In this document: one piece after another, positions 6,069 through 12,926 of the stretch | Layout: each line of letters opens with the position of its first letter | Position numbering within the stretch: the stretch's first letter is position 1 | From: a bacterium | GTDB lineage: Bacteria > Patescibacteriota > Minisyncoccia > 1-14-0-10-42-19 | Direction: 5' to 3' | Assembly: GCA_030690215.1 (NCBI GenBank) | Contig: JAUYHD010000015.1 | Location: 1-34,017, forward strand | DNA length: 34,017 bases | The notes under the pieces: generated by a model | The model's input: only the letters and a program-made list of their open reading frames with translations | Databases searched by the model: none | What the model was told of the DNA's origin: nothing | Translations under genes and position numbers: made by a program

Positions 6069-6803
6069 ATGGATAAATTAAGACAGGCGGCAGAAAAAAT
6101 AATCGTTGCGCTTGATGTCTCTGATGAACAAAGTGCCACACGCATTCTTGAACAGCTTTCGGGGCATGTAAAAACATTTAAAATCGGCCCCACGCTTTTT
6201 AACGCGATAGGCGTTCCCAAAGCGATTAATCTTGTGCGTCATTTTGACGCAGGCATTTTTTTTGACGGAAAGTTTAACGAAATCCCAAAGATAGTGGCGG
6301 ACTCAATCAGGTCGTTGCCGGATTCGGGGATTGATTTTTTTACGATTCATGCCAATGCCGGAGAAGCAGCGCTTTTGGAAGCGGCGAAAGAAAAAAGGAA
6401 TATGAAAATGCTTGCGATTACCGTGCTTACATCGCTTGATGATTGGGATGTGCGCCATACCTTTCATATGTCGAGACCCGAAGCGGTTATGCATTTTGCG
6501 GGGCTTGCAGTGGGCGCCGGCGCGGATGGCCTTGTGTCTTCGGTTGGCGATCTCCCGTGGATTTTGCAAGAAAAAAATAAAGCGAAGTTCGCAGGCACGA
6601 TTAAAGTTGTTACGGGCGTTCGTCCATCGTGGTATACGCTGGCGGATGATCAAAGAAATGTGGAACGGCCTGAAGTCGCGATTCGTAAGGGCGCGAATTT
6701 TATTGTTGTTGGCCGTCCCATTACGCATCCGCCGAGAGAGATCGGTTCTATGAAAAATGCGTTTGAGAAAATCGTACAAGAGATAGCGTTCGCCTTACCC
6801 TAA
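6069..6803 (+). CDS. pyrF: Orotidine 5'-phosphate decarboxylase
   Basis: A 244-residue OMP decarboxylase, which converts OMP to UMP, the last step of UMP synthesis. By alignment to the E. coli pattern, Asp16 (ALDV) and Lys38 (TFKIGP, the Lys44 equivalent) are present, as are Asp66 and Lys68 of the DxKxxD signature. The third acidic residue is Glu71 (FFDGKFNEIP) where family members have Asp (E. coli Asp76), a rare change at a catalytic position. Also visible: HANAGEAAL, VVTGVRPSW, DDQRNVERPEVAIRKGA and VVGRPITHP for phosphate binding. ATG 6069 is chosen over upstream ATGs in the same frame because GAAAGGAGAATACAG precedes it and the core strand follows directly. pyrE lies 59 bp downstream, so the pair supplies both UMP synthase activities. 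Confidence 0.92.
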   Translation: MDKLRQAAEKIIVALDVSDEQSATRILEQLSGHVKTFKIGPTLFNAIGVPKAINLVRHFDAGIFFDGKFNEIPKIVADSIRSLPDSGIDFFTIHANAGEAALLEAAKEKRNMKMLAITVLTSLDDWDVRHTFHMSRPEAVMHFAGLAVGAGADGLVSSVGDLPWILQEKNKAKFAGTIKVVTGVRPSWYTLADDQRNVERPEVAIRKGANFIVVGRPITHPPREIGSMKNAFEKIVQEIAFALP

Positions 6804-6819
6804 GGCTACGGCGAGACAA

Positions 6820-6848
6820 GTCCGCCTTCGTATAAAACTACGGCGGAC
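6820..6848 (+). promoter_or_regulatory. Hairpin abutting the pyrE ribosome binding site
   Basis: GTCCGCC (6820-6826) pairs with GGCGGAC (6842-6848), and AAGGAGG of pyrE begins at the next base. The stem could affect pyrE translation or coupling to pyrF. It also looks like one of the dispersed GGCGGAC palindromes seen in such genomes. Confidence 0.4.
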
Positions 6849-6862
6849 AAGGAGGCGTTACG

Positions 6863-7549
6863 ATGGAAGAATTCAGCGGACGAAAATCAAAATATTTTTT
6901 TGATGCATTCAAGGAAAAGAATGTTATCATCCCCGGACACTTTGAGTTGACGAGTGGACGGCATACATCCGAATATATAAGCAAAGACGTGCTCACTGCA
7001 AACGCGAGCTTTGATAATCTTTTAGAGGAGTTATGCAAACAGCTTGCGTTTTTCGCCTACGACGGAAATCTTATTGACATTGATGTTGTTGCGGCCCCCG
7101 CGACCGGAGGCATTAATCTCGGATATCTTGTAGCAAAACATCTTTCAGGAATGATACACAAGAACGTTTCTGCAGTATATGCGGAAAGAAAAAAGAGCAA
7201 GAAAATATACGACCAGATGGAAGGATACGGTAAAAGGGGAATGCTGGATGTATACATACATGACGTCTTTGAATTCCGTGAAGAATTTGTTCGACGTATC
7301 CGTTTTAAAAATGTCTTTGTTGTTGATGATATTTTGACGACAGGCATGTCACTCAAGGGCGTGATAGACGCAGTCCGCTTGCAAGGGGGCATTGCTGAAT
7401 ACGCGGGCGTCATTTGGAATAGGGGGAGAGTAGATGCCGAAGATATTATCGTTAAAAAAATATTTTCAGCGATCAATAAAAAGATAGAAGATTGGGAATC
7501 ACCCTGCCCACTCTGTAAAAAAGGCATCCCTCTTATTCGTTTAAAATAA
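6863..7549 (+). CDS. pyrE: Orotate phosphoribosyltransferase
   Basis: A 228-residue type I phosphoribosyltransferase joining orotate and PRPP to make OMP, the substrate of the adjacent PyrF. The hood/N-terminal region shows FELTSGRHTSEYISKDVL, typical of OPRT (LxSGxxSxxYxxxx). VVAAPATGGINLGYLVA follows, and the PRPP-binding loop is VFVVDDILTTGMSLKG around residues 150-166. The C-terminus ends in CPLCKKGIPLIRL, a CxxC-type tail seen in some bacterial OPRTs. A strong AAGGAGG at 6849-6855 sets the start. It ends 6 bases before a terminator, so pyrF-pyrE is a compact unit. No other pyrimidine genes are in the window; the cell may import or salvage orotate, or encode the upstream steps elsewhere. 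Confidence 0.92.
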   Translation: MEEFSGRKSKYFFDAFKEKNVIIPGHFELTSGRHTSEYISKDVLTANASFDNLLEELCKQLAFFAYDGNLIDIDVVAAPATGGINLGYLVAKHLSGMIHKNVSAVYAERKKSKKIYDQMEGYGKRGMLDVYIHDVFEFREEFVRRIRFKNVFVVDDILTTGMSLKGVIDAVRLQGGIAEYAGVIWNRGRVDAEDIIVKKIFSAINKKIEDWESPCPLCKKGIPLIRLK

Positions 7550-7554
7550 ACATT

Positions 7555-7590
7555 CCGCTGTGTCTCTAGCACGGCGGTTTTTATTATTTA
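7555..7590 (+). terminator. Terminator of pyrF-pyrE
   Basis: CCGCTGTG (7555-7562) pairs with CACGGCGG (7570-7577), one U-G wobble, followed by TTTTTATTATTT. Confidence 0.8.
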
Positions 7591-7598
7591 CCCGCAAA

Positions 7599-7735
7599 AT
7601 GTGCAATCTCGGGTTTTGCACAACGATGCGTTGTTTTGCAAAATTGGGGCTTGGGGTATCCCTTAATTCATTTCTCTAATTCGCGCGAATAGGCGAATAG
7701 ATTTTTTAAGATGTGCAATCTCGGGTTTTGCACAA
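7599..7735. repeat. Pair of identical 25-bp repeats, each a hairpin
   Basis: The 25 bases at 7599-7623 are repeated exactly at 7711-7735. Each contains GTGCAA and TTGCAC arms around a TCTCGGGTT-type loop. The 87 bp between include a 12-bp perfect palindrome ATTCGCGCGAAT (7679-7690). No gene is seen in 7591-7960. Confidence 0.8.
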
Positions 7736-7738
7736 TAT

Positions 7739-7805
7739 CCAAAAATTAGGGAAGTCCGACTTCCATACATTGAATATATGTCGGAAGTCCGACTTCCGAA
7801 ATCTC
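7739..7805. repeat. 67-bp REP-like repeat, copy 1
   Basis: Contains two palindromes, GGAAGT-CCG-ACTTCC (7750-7764) and TCGGAAGT-CCG-ACTTCCGA (7781-7799), with a 16-bp AT-rich spacer. It is identical to 8759-8825 except at one base (C at 7757, G at 8777, in the loop of the first palindrome). The two copies are exactly 1020 bp apart and flank the orphan gene. Confidence 0.9.
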
Positions 7806-7820
7806 GGCAGTTTTCTTTTG

Positions 7821-7962
7821 ACCCCGTTAGGCAAAATCGAATCGTCTTTCTTGCTGTATCTAACAACGAATCTTGATGACTCCCATAATGGGCCATTGTT
7901 TCTTTAATCATATATAGTATCCGTCAGACGTAGATACGGCTTTCGATTTAGCCAAACGGGGT
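7821..7962. repeat. Inverted repeat with ACCCCGTTAG-type ends, copy 1
   Basis: ACCCCGTTAGGCAAAATCGA (7821-7840) is repeated in inverse orientation at 7943-7962 with 18 of 20 matches, enclosing 102 bp with no ORF. It follows the 67-bp repeat by 15 bp. The right arm touches the -35 box of the orphan gene promoter. Confidence 0.7.
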
Positions 7963-7990
7963 TGACTTTTTAGTATATATTTGGTATTGT
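7962..7990 (+). promoter_or_regulatory. Promoter of the CPR orphan gene
   Basis: TTGACT (7962-7967), 17-bp spacer, TATTGT (7985-7990). The -35 overlaps the last base of an inverted-repeat arm, so expression is tied to the repeat module. Confidence 0.6.
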
Positions 7991-8070
7991 TTTAATAATC
8001 ATTTTTGAGTTCTTTGATTTAATTTCTGATGAATTCAGAAATGAAATCCAATTGTAGGAGGTCGACTGTT

Positions 8071-8706
8071 ATGGAAAAACACTCGACATTAGAGCTCCGA
8101 GACATACTTGGACCTCTTAAAGATTTACTTGTTAAGCTTTCTGGAGAAGATAGGGATCAGCAGCTAAGGGGATTAAAAAAATTTCTTCGTGGAGAGAATC
8201 CGTATCTTCCATTCGAAATACTGCGGGAAAATACTATTGTTCTTGGGAACATGCCCCTTTCTGATTTAGTAACGGCGATAAGGCGAAAGCATATGAACGA
8301 GTCTAGTTATATGATCAGTATGATTGGGGATTTGTCAGTAAGCCCTATTGAGCGGGAGGTGGATCTTGTTTTCGTCCCGGTGTGGTGTCTATCTGGTGGT
8401 ATAGGTGCTTATCCAGAAAAAATCTGTAAAGAGGCCTTGGGATTTGGTTTGGAGTTGTGCCCCGCAGAAGTTGGGCCCCAGTTATTTCTTCAGACCGAGC
8501 GGATTGCTGACAAAGTCAAAGAAACTTTTATTGGGATGAGTCCTGTCAATGTAATGTGTAATAGCAGTAGGAAGCTTGATTGTATATTCAAGGTGTTCAA
8601 AACGCGTAACAAACGTTCTCCTGTTGATTTTTCTTGGTCTTATTGGGATGCTCTTTACCCAAAAGATGCTTTGTTTGCTTTTATCAACCCAAGGAAAGAA
8701 AAATAA
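8071..8706 (+). CDS. CPR-type orphan protein with LRGLKKFLRGENP and LCPAEVGPQL motifs
   Basis: A 211-residue soluble protein. The start at ATG 8071 is supported by TAGGAGG (8055-8061) at 9-nt spacing; an in-frame ATG at 8029 lacks one. The N-terminus has a helical segment (LGPLKDLLVKLSGEDRDQQ, then LRGLKKFLRGENPYLPFEI). The second half has VFVPVWCLSGG, GLELCPAEVGPQLFLQ and IGMSPV. From memory, proteins with this N-terminal helix and the LCPAEVGPQLxLQ motif recur in many copies in Parcubacteria, with no known function; I cannot run the search here. The gene has its own promoter and terminator and is bracketed by near-identical 67-bp palindromic repeats, like a movable single-gene cassette. Confidence 0.75.
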   Translation: MEKHSTLELRDILGPLKDLLVKLSGEDRDQQLRGLKKFLRGENPYLPFEILRENTIVLGNMPLSDLVTAIRRKHMNESSYMISMIGDLSVSPIEREVDLVFVPVWCLSGGIGAYPEKICKEALGFGLELCPAEVGPQLFLQTERIADKVKETFIGMSPVNVMCNSSRKLDCIFKVFKTRNKRSPVDFSWSYWDALYPKDALFAFINPRKEK

Positions 8707-8719
8707 TTCTATAAAATAT

Positions 8720-8748
8720 CCGCCACCCTGTGTGGCGGTTTTTTATTT
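8720..8748 (+). terminator. Terminator of the orphan gene
   Basis: CCGCCAC (8720-8726) pairs with GTGGCGG (8732-8738), followed by TTTTTTATTT. Confidence 0.85.
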
Positions 8749-8758
8749 AGAACATTAC

Positions 8759-8825
8759 CCAAAAATTAGGGAAGTCGGACTTCCATACATTGAATATATG
8801 TCGGAAGTCCGACTTCCGAAATCTC
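8759..8825. repeat. 67-bp REP-like repeat, copy 2
   Basis: Matches 7739-7805 at 66 of 67 bases and in the same orientation. It starts about 10 bases after the orphan gene's terminator. Confidence 0.9.
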
Positions 8826-8850
8826 AAGGAATTTTTGTTTTTCTATAAAA

Positions 8851-8989
8851 CCCTGTAGCGAAAACAGTATTACGCCGTTGTTGTCCGACAGATGAATTTC
8901 TTTTAATGATGGGCAACATGTTATCTTCTGTTGTCTCTGTTGCTTGTGGTGAGGCGTGAGGATAACCATACTGTTTTCTGCTAACGGGG
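8851..8989. repeat. Inverted repeat with CCCxGTTAGC-type ends, copy 2
   Basis: CCCTGTAGCGAAAACAGTAT (8851-8870) pairs imperfectly with 8968-8989 (reverse complement CCCCGTTAGCAGAAAACAGT and two more bases), with two single-base gaps. It takes the same place relative to the 67-bp repeat as the arms at 7821-7962, though the arm and centre sequences differ. No ORF lies inside. Confidence 0.6.
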
Positions 8990-9024
8990 AAAACAAAACC
9001 CCCTCCTTTGCGCGAAGGAGGGGG
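8990..9024 (-). terminator. Terminator of the HU gene
   Basis: On the minus strand AAGGAGGGGG pairs with CCCCCTCCTT (9015-9024 with 8999-9008) and is followed by TTTTGTTT. Confidence 0.85.
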
Positions 9025-9044
9025 TACTTCTTAGGCCTACGAAG

Positions 9045-9323
9045 TTATGCTGATTTAACTGCTTCTTTCAAAGCTCGGCTTGCGCGGAACTTTGGTACGG
9101 TTGTTGCCGCTACATCAACCATCTCGCCTGTGCGAGGATTTCGCGCCTTTCGCGCCGCGCGCTTTTTGGCGTCAAAGATGCCAAAATCGCTGATTGCAAC
9201 CTTTTCGCCCCTTTTAAGCGAACCCGTGATTGCTTCAAAGATGGTGTCTACCACTTCCTCCGCTTGCTTCTTTGTGCCACCAATCTTTTCATGGACGAGG
9301 TCAATGATGTCTGTTTTTTTCAT
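9045..9323 (-). CDS. hup: HU-family histone-like DNA-binding protein
   Basis: A 92-residue HU/IHF-type protein that bends and compacts DNA as a dimer. It has the typical N-terminal helices (MKKTDIIDLVHEKIGGTKKQ, then AEEVVDTIFEAITGSLKRGE), the beta-arm entry KVAISDFGIFDAKKRAARKARNP, the RNPRTGE arm tip containing the intercalating proline, and the closing helix FRASRALKEAV. The length matches the family (about 90). The start at 9323 (MKKTDI) is preferred over an in-frame ATG six codons upstream, because HU proteins begin there. A minus-strand promoter lies about 50 bp upstream and a strong terminator follows. As the only nucleoid protein in this window it is probably housekeeping. Confidence 0.95.
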   Translation of the reverse strand: MKKTDIIDLVHEKIGGTKKQAEEVVDTIFEAITGSLKRGEKVAISDFGIFDAKKRAARKARNPRTGEMVDVAATTVPKFRASRALKEAVKSA

Positions 9324-9373
9324 AAGAAAAGAGATTATCAATAATAGAACGCATGACCTTTTGCGATATTTCT

Positions 9374-9402
9374 ATAGTATCACAGGCCTTTTTGGACAAC
9401 AA
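9374..9402 (-). promoter_or_regulatory. Promoter of the HU gene
   Basis: On the minus strand TTGTTG (9402-9397) and TACTAT (9379-9374) are 17 bp apart; the predicted start near 9367 gives a 44-nt leader without a clear Shine-Dalgarno sequence. The rest of 9324-9539 holds no gene and no clear rny terminator. Confidence 0.5.
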
Positions 9403-9539
9403 CGCATTTTTTGTGGTGTATGTGTATGCGTTAAAAGACAAAAAAGTGTTGTGAAACCGCCCCGTTTTGTTTGAGACTATCTGTATCTGGAGATTTTTTG
9501 ATGGATGTATGATGCTTTTTACTCCCCCACTTTGTGTAT

Positions 9540-11072
9540 CTACCGAGCATAATCAATAACCCGGGTCTCACGAATGACGTGAACCTTGATCTCACCCGGG
9601 TATTTGAGTTCTTGTTCAATGCGCTCGGCAATTTTTCGCGCGAGCTCTTTTGCTTCAAGGTCGGAGACATGCTCGGGGGACACGAATATGCGTATTTCAC
9701 GGCCTGCTTGGATCGCATATGATTTTTCAATGCCGGTGAATGAATTTGCAATACGCTCAAGATCTTCTAATCGTTTGATGTAATGTTCAATACTGTCGCG
9801 GCGCGCGCCCGGTCTGCCTCCTGATATGGCGTCAGCAGTTTGTACAATAATAGATTCTACTGTTTCATACGGATATTCTTCGTGGTGCGCCTGCATTGCT
9901 TTGATGACCGCTTCATCAACGCCGAATTTTTGAAGAATGCGCCGTCCGATTTCAACATGGGTTCCGGGGATTTCATGGTCAACGGCTTTCCCAATGTCGT
10001 GGAGAAGAGCTCCTTTTTTTGCGACCGCGACATCCGCTCCCAATTCTTCGGCGAGCATGCCCGCGATATGCGCCATTTCAATGGAGTGGCGAAGGACGTT
10101 TTGTCCGAAGCTGGTGCGAAAATGAAGGCGTCCCAGAAGCATCAAAAGTCGCGGGTCAAGATCAAAAACGCCGATCTCATATACCGCGGCATCCGCTGCT
10201 TCTTTCATCATTTTTTCTATTTCGTTTTTTGCCTTTTCTATTGTTTCTTCAATGCGCGCGGGCTGTATGCGTCCGTCCAAAATCAAATTATCAAGCGCGG
10301 ATTTCGCAATTTGCCTGCGCACCGGATCAAAGCTTGAGATAACGATTGACCCGGGGGTATCGTCCACGATAACCTCAACACCCGCCGCGCGCTCAAATGC
10401 GCGGATATTGCGTCCTTCTTTTCCGATAATCTTTCCTTTCAGGTCTTCCGATGGAATTTGGATTGTCGTAGTCGTGATTTCCGATATGCTCGCGGGCGCG
10501 AGTCTTTGGATGACGGAGGAAAGGATATTTCGCGCTGTTTGTTCAAGTTTTTCCATCCCGAATGCTTCTATTTTTTTGATGCGTGCCACGATGTCGTCTT
10601 CGTAGCGCTTTTCAAAGCTTTTGAATAGCTGGTCGCGCGCTTCTTCAGCCGAAAGACCCGATACTTTTTGAAGCTCTTTTTGTTTTTCTTCCTCGGCTTT
10701 TGCGAGGGATTCCTTTGTTTTCTTTATAGTTTCTTCCTGCTCGGCAATGGCGCTTACCTTTGTTTCAAAGTCTTTTTCGCGCCGTTCTATGTTTGATTCT
10801 TTTTGCCCGATTCGGCTTTCAAGTTCACGGATTTGGGACTCGCGTTCCCGCGCTTCTTTGCGCGCGGTTTCAACCGCGGATTCCGCTTTTTGCTTTGCTT
10901 CGGTAATTATTTTTTGCGCCTCGCCTTTGGCGTCTAAGATGAGCTGTTTTATCTTAAGCTCAATTGAGTCGCGCCGCTGCTGTACGAGTATTTGGCGCGT
11001 AATGTAGCCGGCCACCCCTCCGATGACTGCGGCTACCATTATGATTACAAGAAATGTTGTTGATATAACCAT
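9540..11072 (-). CDS. rny: Ribonuclease Y
   Basis: A 510-residue membrane-anchored endoribonuclease that starts mRNA decay. Domain order matches the family: an N-terminal membrane helix (STTFLVIIMVAAVIGGVAG), a long charged coiled coil (to about residue 170), a KH domain (GKIIGKEGRNIRAFERAAGV), and an HD domain with HSIEMAHIAGMLA, LLHDIGK and the later QTADAISGGRPGARRD. The usual ending, KYPGEIKVHVIRETR, is present. Length is normal (about 510-520). I start at 11072 (MVISTTF) because RNase Y begins with its membrane helix; an ATG 11 codons upstream is also in frame, and neither has a good ribosome binding site. The gene is transcribed away from gpmI. It likely sets mRNA half-lives, relevant where transcripts may be leaderless. 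Confidence 0.95.
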   Translation of the reverse strand: MVISTTFLVIIMVAAVIGGVAGYITRQILVQQRRDSIELKIKQLILDAKGEAQKIITEAKQKAESAVETARKEARERESQIRELESRIGQKESNIERREKDFETKVSAIAEQEETIKKTKESLAKAEEEKQKELQKVSGLSAEEARDQLFKSFEKRYEDDIVARIKKIEAFGMEKLEQTARNILSSVIQRLAPASISEITTTTIQIPSEDLKGKIIGKEGRNIRAFERAAGVEVIVDDTPGSIVISSFDPVRRQIAKSALDNLILDGRIQPARIEETIEKAKNEIEKMMKEAADAAVYEIGVFDLDPRLLMLLGRLHFRTSFGQNVLRHSIEMAHIAGMLAEELGADVAVAKKGALLHDIGKAVDHEIPGTHVEIGRRILQKFGVDEAVIKAMQAHHEEYPYETVESIIVQTADAISGGRPGARRDSIEHYIKRLEDLERIANSFTGIEKSYAIQAGREIRIFVSPEHVSDLEAKELARKIAERIEQELKYPGEIKVHVIRETRVIDYAR

Positions 11073-11200
11073 ATGATTCAAACGGTGTTCGTCTTCCGCT
11101 CGCATCCGCTACACGCAGAAAAACTCCCCGTGTGTTTTTTGGGTCTTTGTTTGGCATAGATGCGGTTGTTGGAATTAAGGACACGTTTTTGTCAAAAATT

Positions 11201-11229
11201 GTAATAAAAGAATACCATCATCATAGCAA
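11201..11229 (-). promoter_or_regulatory. Possible rny promoter
   Basis: On the minus strand TTGCTA (11229-11224) and TATTAC (11206-11201) are separated by 17 bp. The predicted leader of about 120 nt is longer than for most genes here. The match is moderate. Confidence 0.4.
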
Positions 11230-11279
11230 ATAATTGCCTGTATGTCCAGCATGGTGCGATTCGCGTAAAGATGCTGTGG

Positions 11280-11285
11280 TACAAT
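11280..11285 (+). promoter_or_regulatory. -10 element directly before gpmI
   Basis: TACAAT at 11280-11285 ends 9 bases before ATG 11295, predicting a start site about 3 nt upstream of the codon. No consensus -35 is visible. Confidence 0.4.
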
Positions 11286-11294
11286 GGAATTATA

Positions 11295-12914
11295 ATGACC
11301 GACAAGGAACAATTTTCTCGTCTCAAGGTTCCGTACACGCCCGTTGTACTGCTTGTGCTTGACGGTTTTGGCGTACATCCCTCTCTTGTTGAGAGCACGT
11401 GGCGGTACGCAAAACGGCCGACGTTTGAAGAAGTTGAAAAATTTTATCCGTTTACAACGCTTCAGGCATCCGGCATCTCGGTAGGGCTGATGTTTGGCGA
11501 GCCGGGGAATTCCGAAGTGGGGCATCTTACGATGGGTTCGGGCCGTGTTGTCTATCACCATCTTCCGCGCATTATCGTTTCTATTCAGGATGGCTCATTT
11601 TTTAAGAATGAAGCATTGTTGGGGGCGCTTTCTCACGCGCGCAAGAACGCAAGCACTCTCCACATCCTTGGACTTTTTTCATCGGGGTCGGTTCATGCAT
11701 ACGCTGATCATTGGTACGCGCTTTTAGATTTGGTACGTCAGAAAGGAGGCGACATACCAACGGCCCTGCATGTGATTACTGATGGTCGTGATGCCCCGCC
11801 GAAAGAGGGCGTTCATTTTATTGAGATGCTCCAGAAAAAAATAAAAGACGAGTACCCCTTTTCAGCGCTCGTTTCTCTTATGGGGAGGCGTTACGCGATG
11901 GATCGCGATGAGCATTGGGATAGGGTTGAGGGGGCGTATATGCTGCTTTCGGGCGGGAAAGGGAATGCGTTTGATGACCCGCTTTTCTATATGGAGCAAC
12001 AGTACGGCGAAGATAAAACCGATGAATTTATTGAACCTGCCTATCTCAAAGATAAAGAGAACGCCCCGGTGGGAAGAATACGGTCGGGGGATGCGGTTAT
12101 TTTTGTAAATTATCGGGAAGACAGCGTGCGCGAGCTTACGGGAGCGTTTACCGAAATCGGGTTTGACCGCTTTTTGCGGGATCCTATTGATGATCTTTTT
12201 TTTGTGACTATGACGGAATATGACAAACGATTCCCGGCGCATATCGCATTCCCGCCGCTCGGCATAGAGTACTCGTTGGGGCGGGTCGTCTCTGACGCGG
12301 GGAAAAAACAAATTCATATTGCTGAAAGTGAGAAGTATGCCCATGTCACCTATTTTTTTAATGGCGGGGCAGAAAATCCTTTTCCGGGCGAAGATAGAAA
12401 GCTTGTGCCGTCATTAAAAAATATTCCTTTTGATGAGAAGCCCGAAATGTCGGCAAAAGACATTACCGAAGCCGTGCTTGATGCTATAGGTTCCTATGAT
12501 TTTGTACTTGCCAATTTCGCGAATGGCGATATGGTGGGCCATACCGGCAACTTTCAAGCAACAGTGCAAGCGATTGAAGTATTGGATTTTTCTCTTGGTA
12601 TGATTATCCCAAAAGTGCTTGAGCAGGGAGGCGCGGTTATCGTGACTTCCGATCACGGCAACGCGGAGGAGAAGATTTTTCCGGTATCGGGCGAGCGTCG
12701 GACAAATCATACCGCAAATCCCGTCCCATGTTATCTTATCGCGAGTGATATCAAACAAAGCATTCCCCGAACTAGCGCCGACATCAAAGCAATGTACGCG
12801 CATAGCGAGGGTGTTATCACTGACGTGGCGCCGACTGCTCTTGAGCTTATGGGTCTTCCTGTACCGCGTGAGATGACCGGGGTTTCTTTGTTGCCGCGTT
12901 TGCTTCGCCTATAA
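11295..12914 (+). CDS. gpmI: 2,3-bisphosphoglycerate-independent phosphoglycerate mutase
   Basis: A 539-residue iPGM that interconverts 3- and 2-phosphoglycerate in glycolysis using two Mn2+ ions. It is an alkaline-phosphatase-superfamily enzyme with visible metal and catalytic motifs: VLLVLDGFG near the start, GNSEVGHLTMGSGR with the nucleophile Ser at about residue 73, HVITDGRDAPP, NYREDSVREL, NFANGDMVGHTG and VIVTSDHGNAEE. The length is slightly above the usual 510-515, spread over small insertions. ATG 11295 is favoured over an in-frame ATG at 11271, which would sit upstream of the -10 box. The MFS gene's -10 box overlaps this gene's stop codon. Its presence implies at least the lower half of glycolysis. 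Confidence 0.95.
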   Translation: MTDKEQFSRLKVPYTPVVLLVLDGFGVHPSLVESTWRYAKRPTFEEVEKFYPFTTLQASGISVGLMFGEPGNSEVGHLTMGSGRVVYHHLPRIIVSIQDGSFFKNEALLGALSHARKNASTLHILGLFSSGSVHAYADHWYALLDLVRQKGGDIPTALHVITDGRDAPPKEGVHFIEMLQKKIKDEYPFSALVSLMGRRYAMDRDEHWDRVEGAYMLLSGGKGNAFDDPLFYMEQQYGEDKTDEFIEPAYLKDKENAPVGRIRSGDAVIFVNYREDSVRELTGAFTEIGFDRFLRDPIDDLFFVTMTEYDKRFPAHIAFPPLGIEYSLGRVVSDAGKKQIHIAESEKYAHVTYFFNGGAENPFPGEDRKLVPSLKNIPFDEKPEMSAKDITEAVLDAIGSYDFVLANFANGDMVGHTGNFQATVQAIEVLDFSLGMIIPKVLEQGGAVIVTSDHGNAEEKIFPVSGERRTNHTANPVPCYLIASDIKQSIPRTSADIKAMYAHSEGVITDVAPTALELMGLPVPREMTGVSLLPRLLRL

Positions 12915-12915
12915 T
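12910..12915 (+). promoter_or_regulatory. -10 element overlapping the gpmI stop codon
   Basis: TATAAT at 12910-12915 includes the gpmI TAA (12912-12914) and ends 11 bases before the MFS ATG at 12927, predicting a leader of only a few bases. Confidence 0.45.
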
Positions 12916-12926
12916 ATGGTAAACAT

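Noticed and set aside
7663-7911. ORFs on both strands across the repeats before the orphan gene
   Set aside because: They read through the palindromes and direct repeats, with no ribosome binding site or domain.
7821-8989. Inverted repeats with GTTAGGC-like ends as integron attC sites
   Set aside because: In attC the outer order is RYYYAAC then GTTRRRY; here GTT comes first and AAC last, and no integron integrase is in view.
8851-8989. A coding gene between the arms of the second inverted repeat
   Set aside because: Only short frames with frequent stops are present on both strands.
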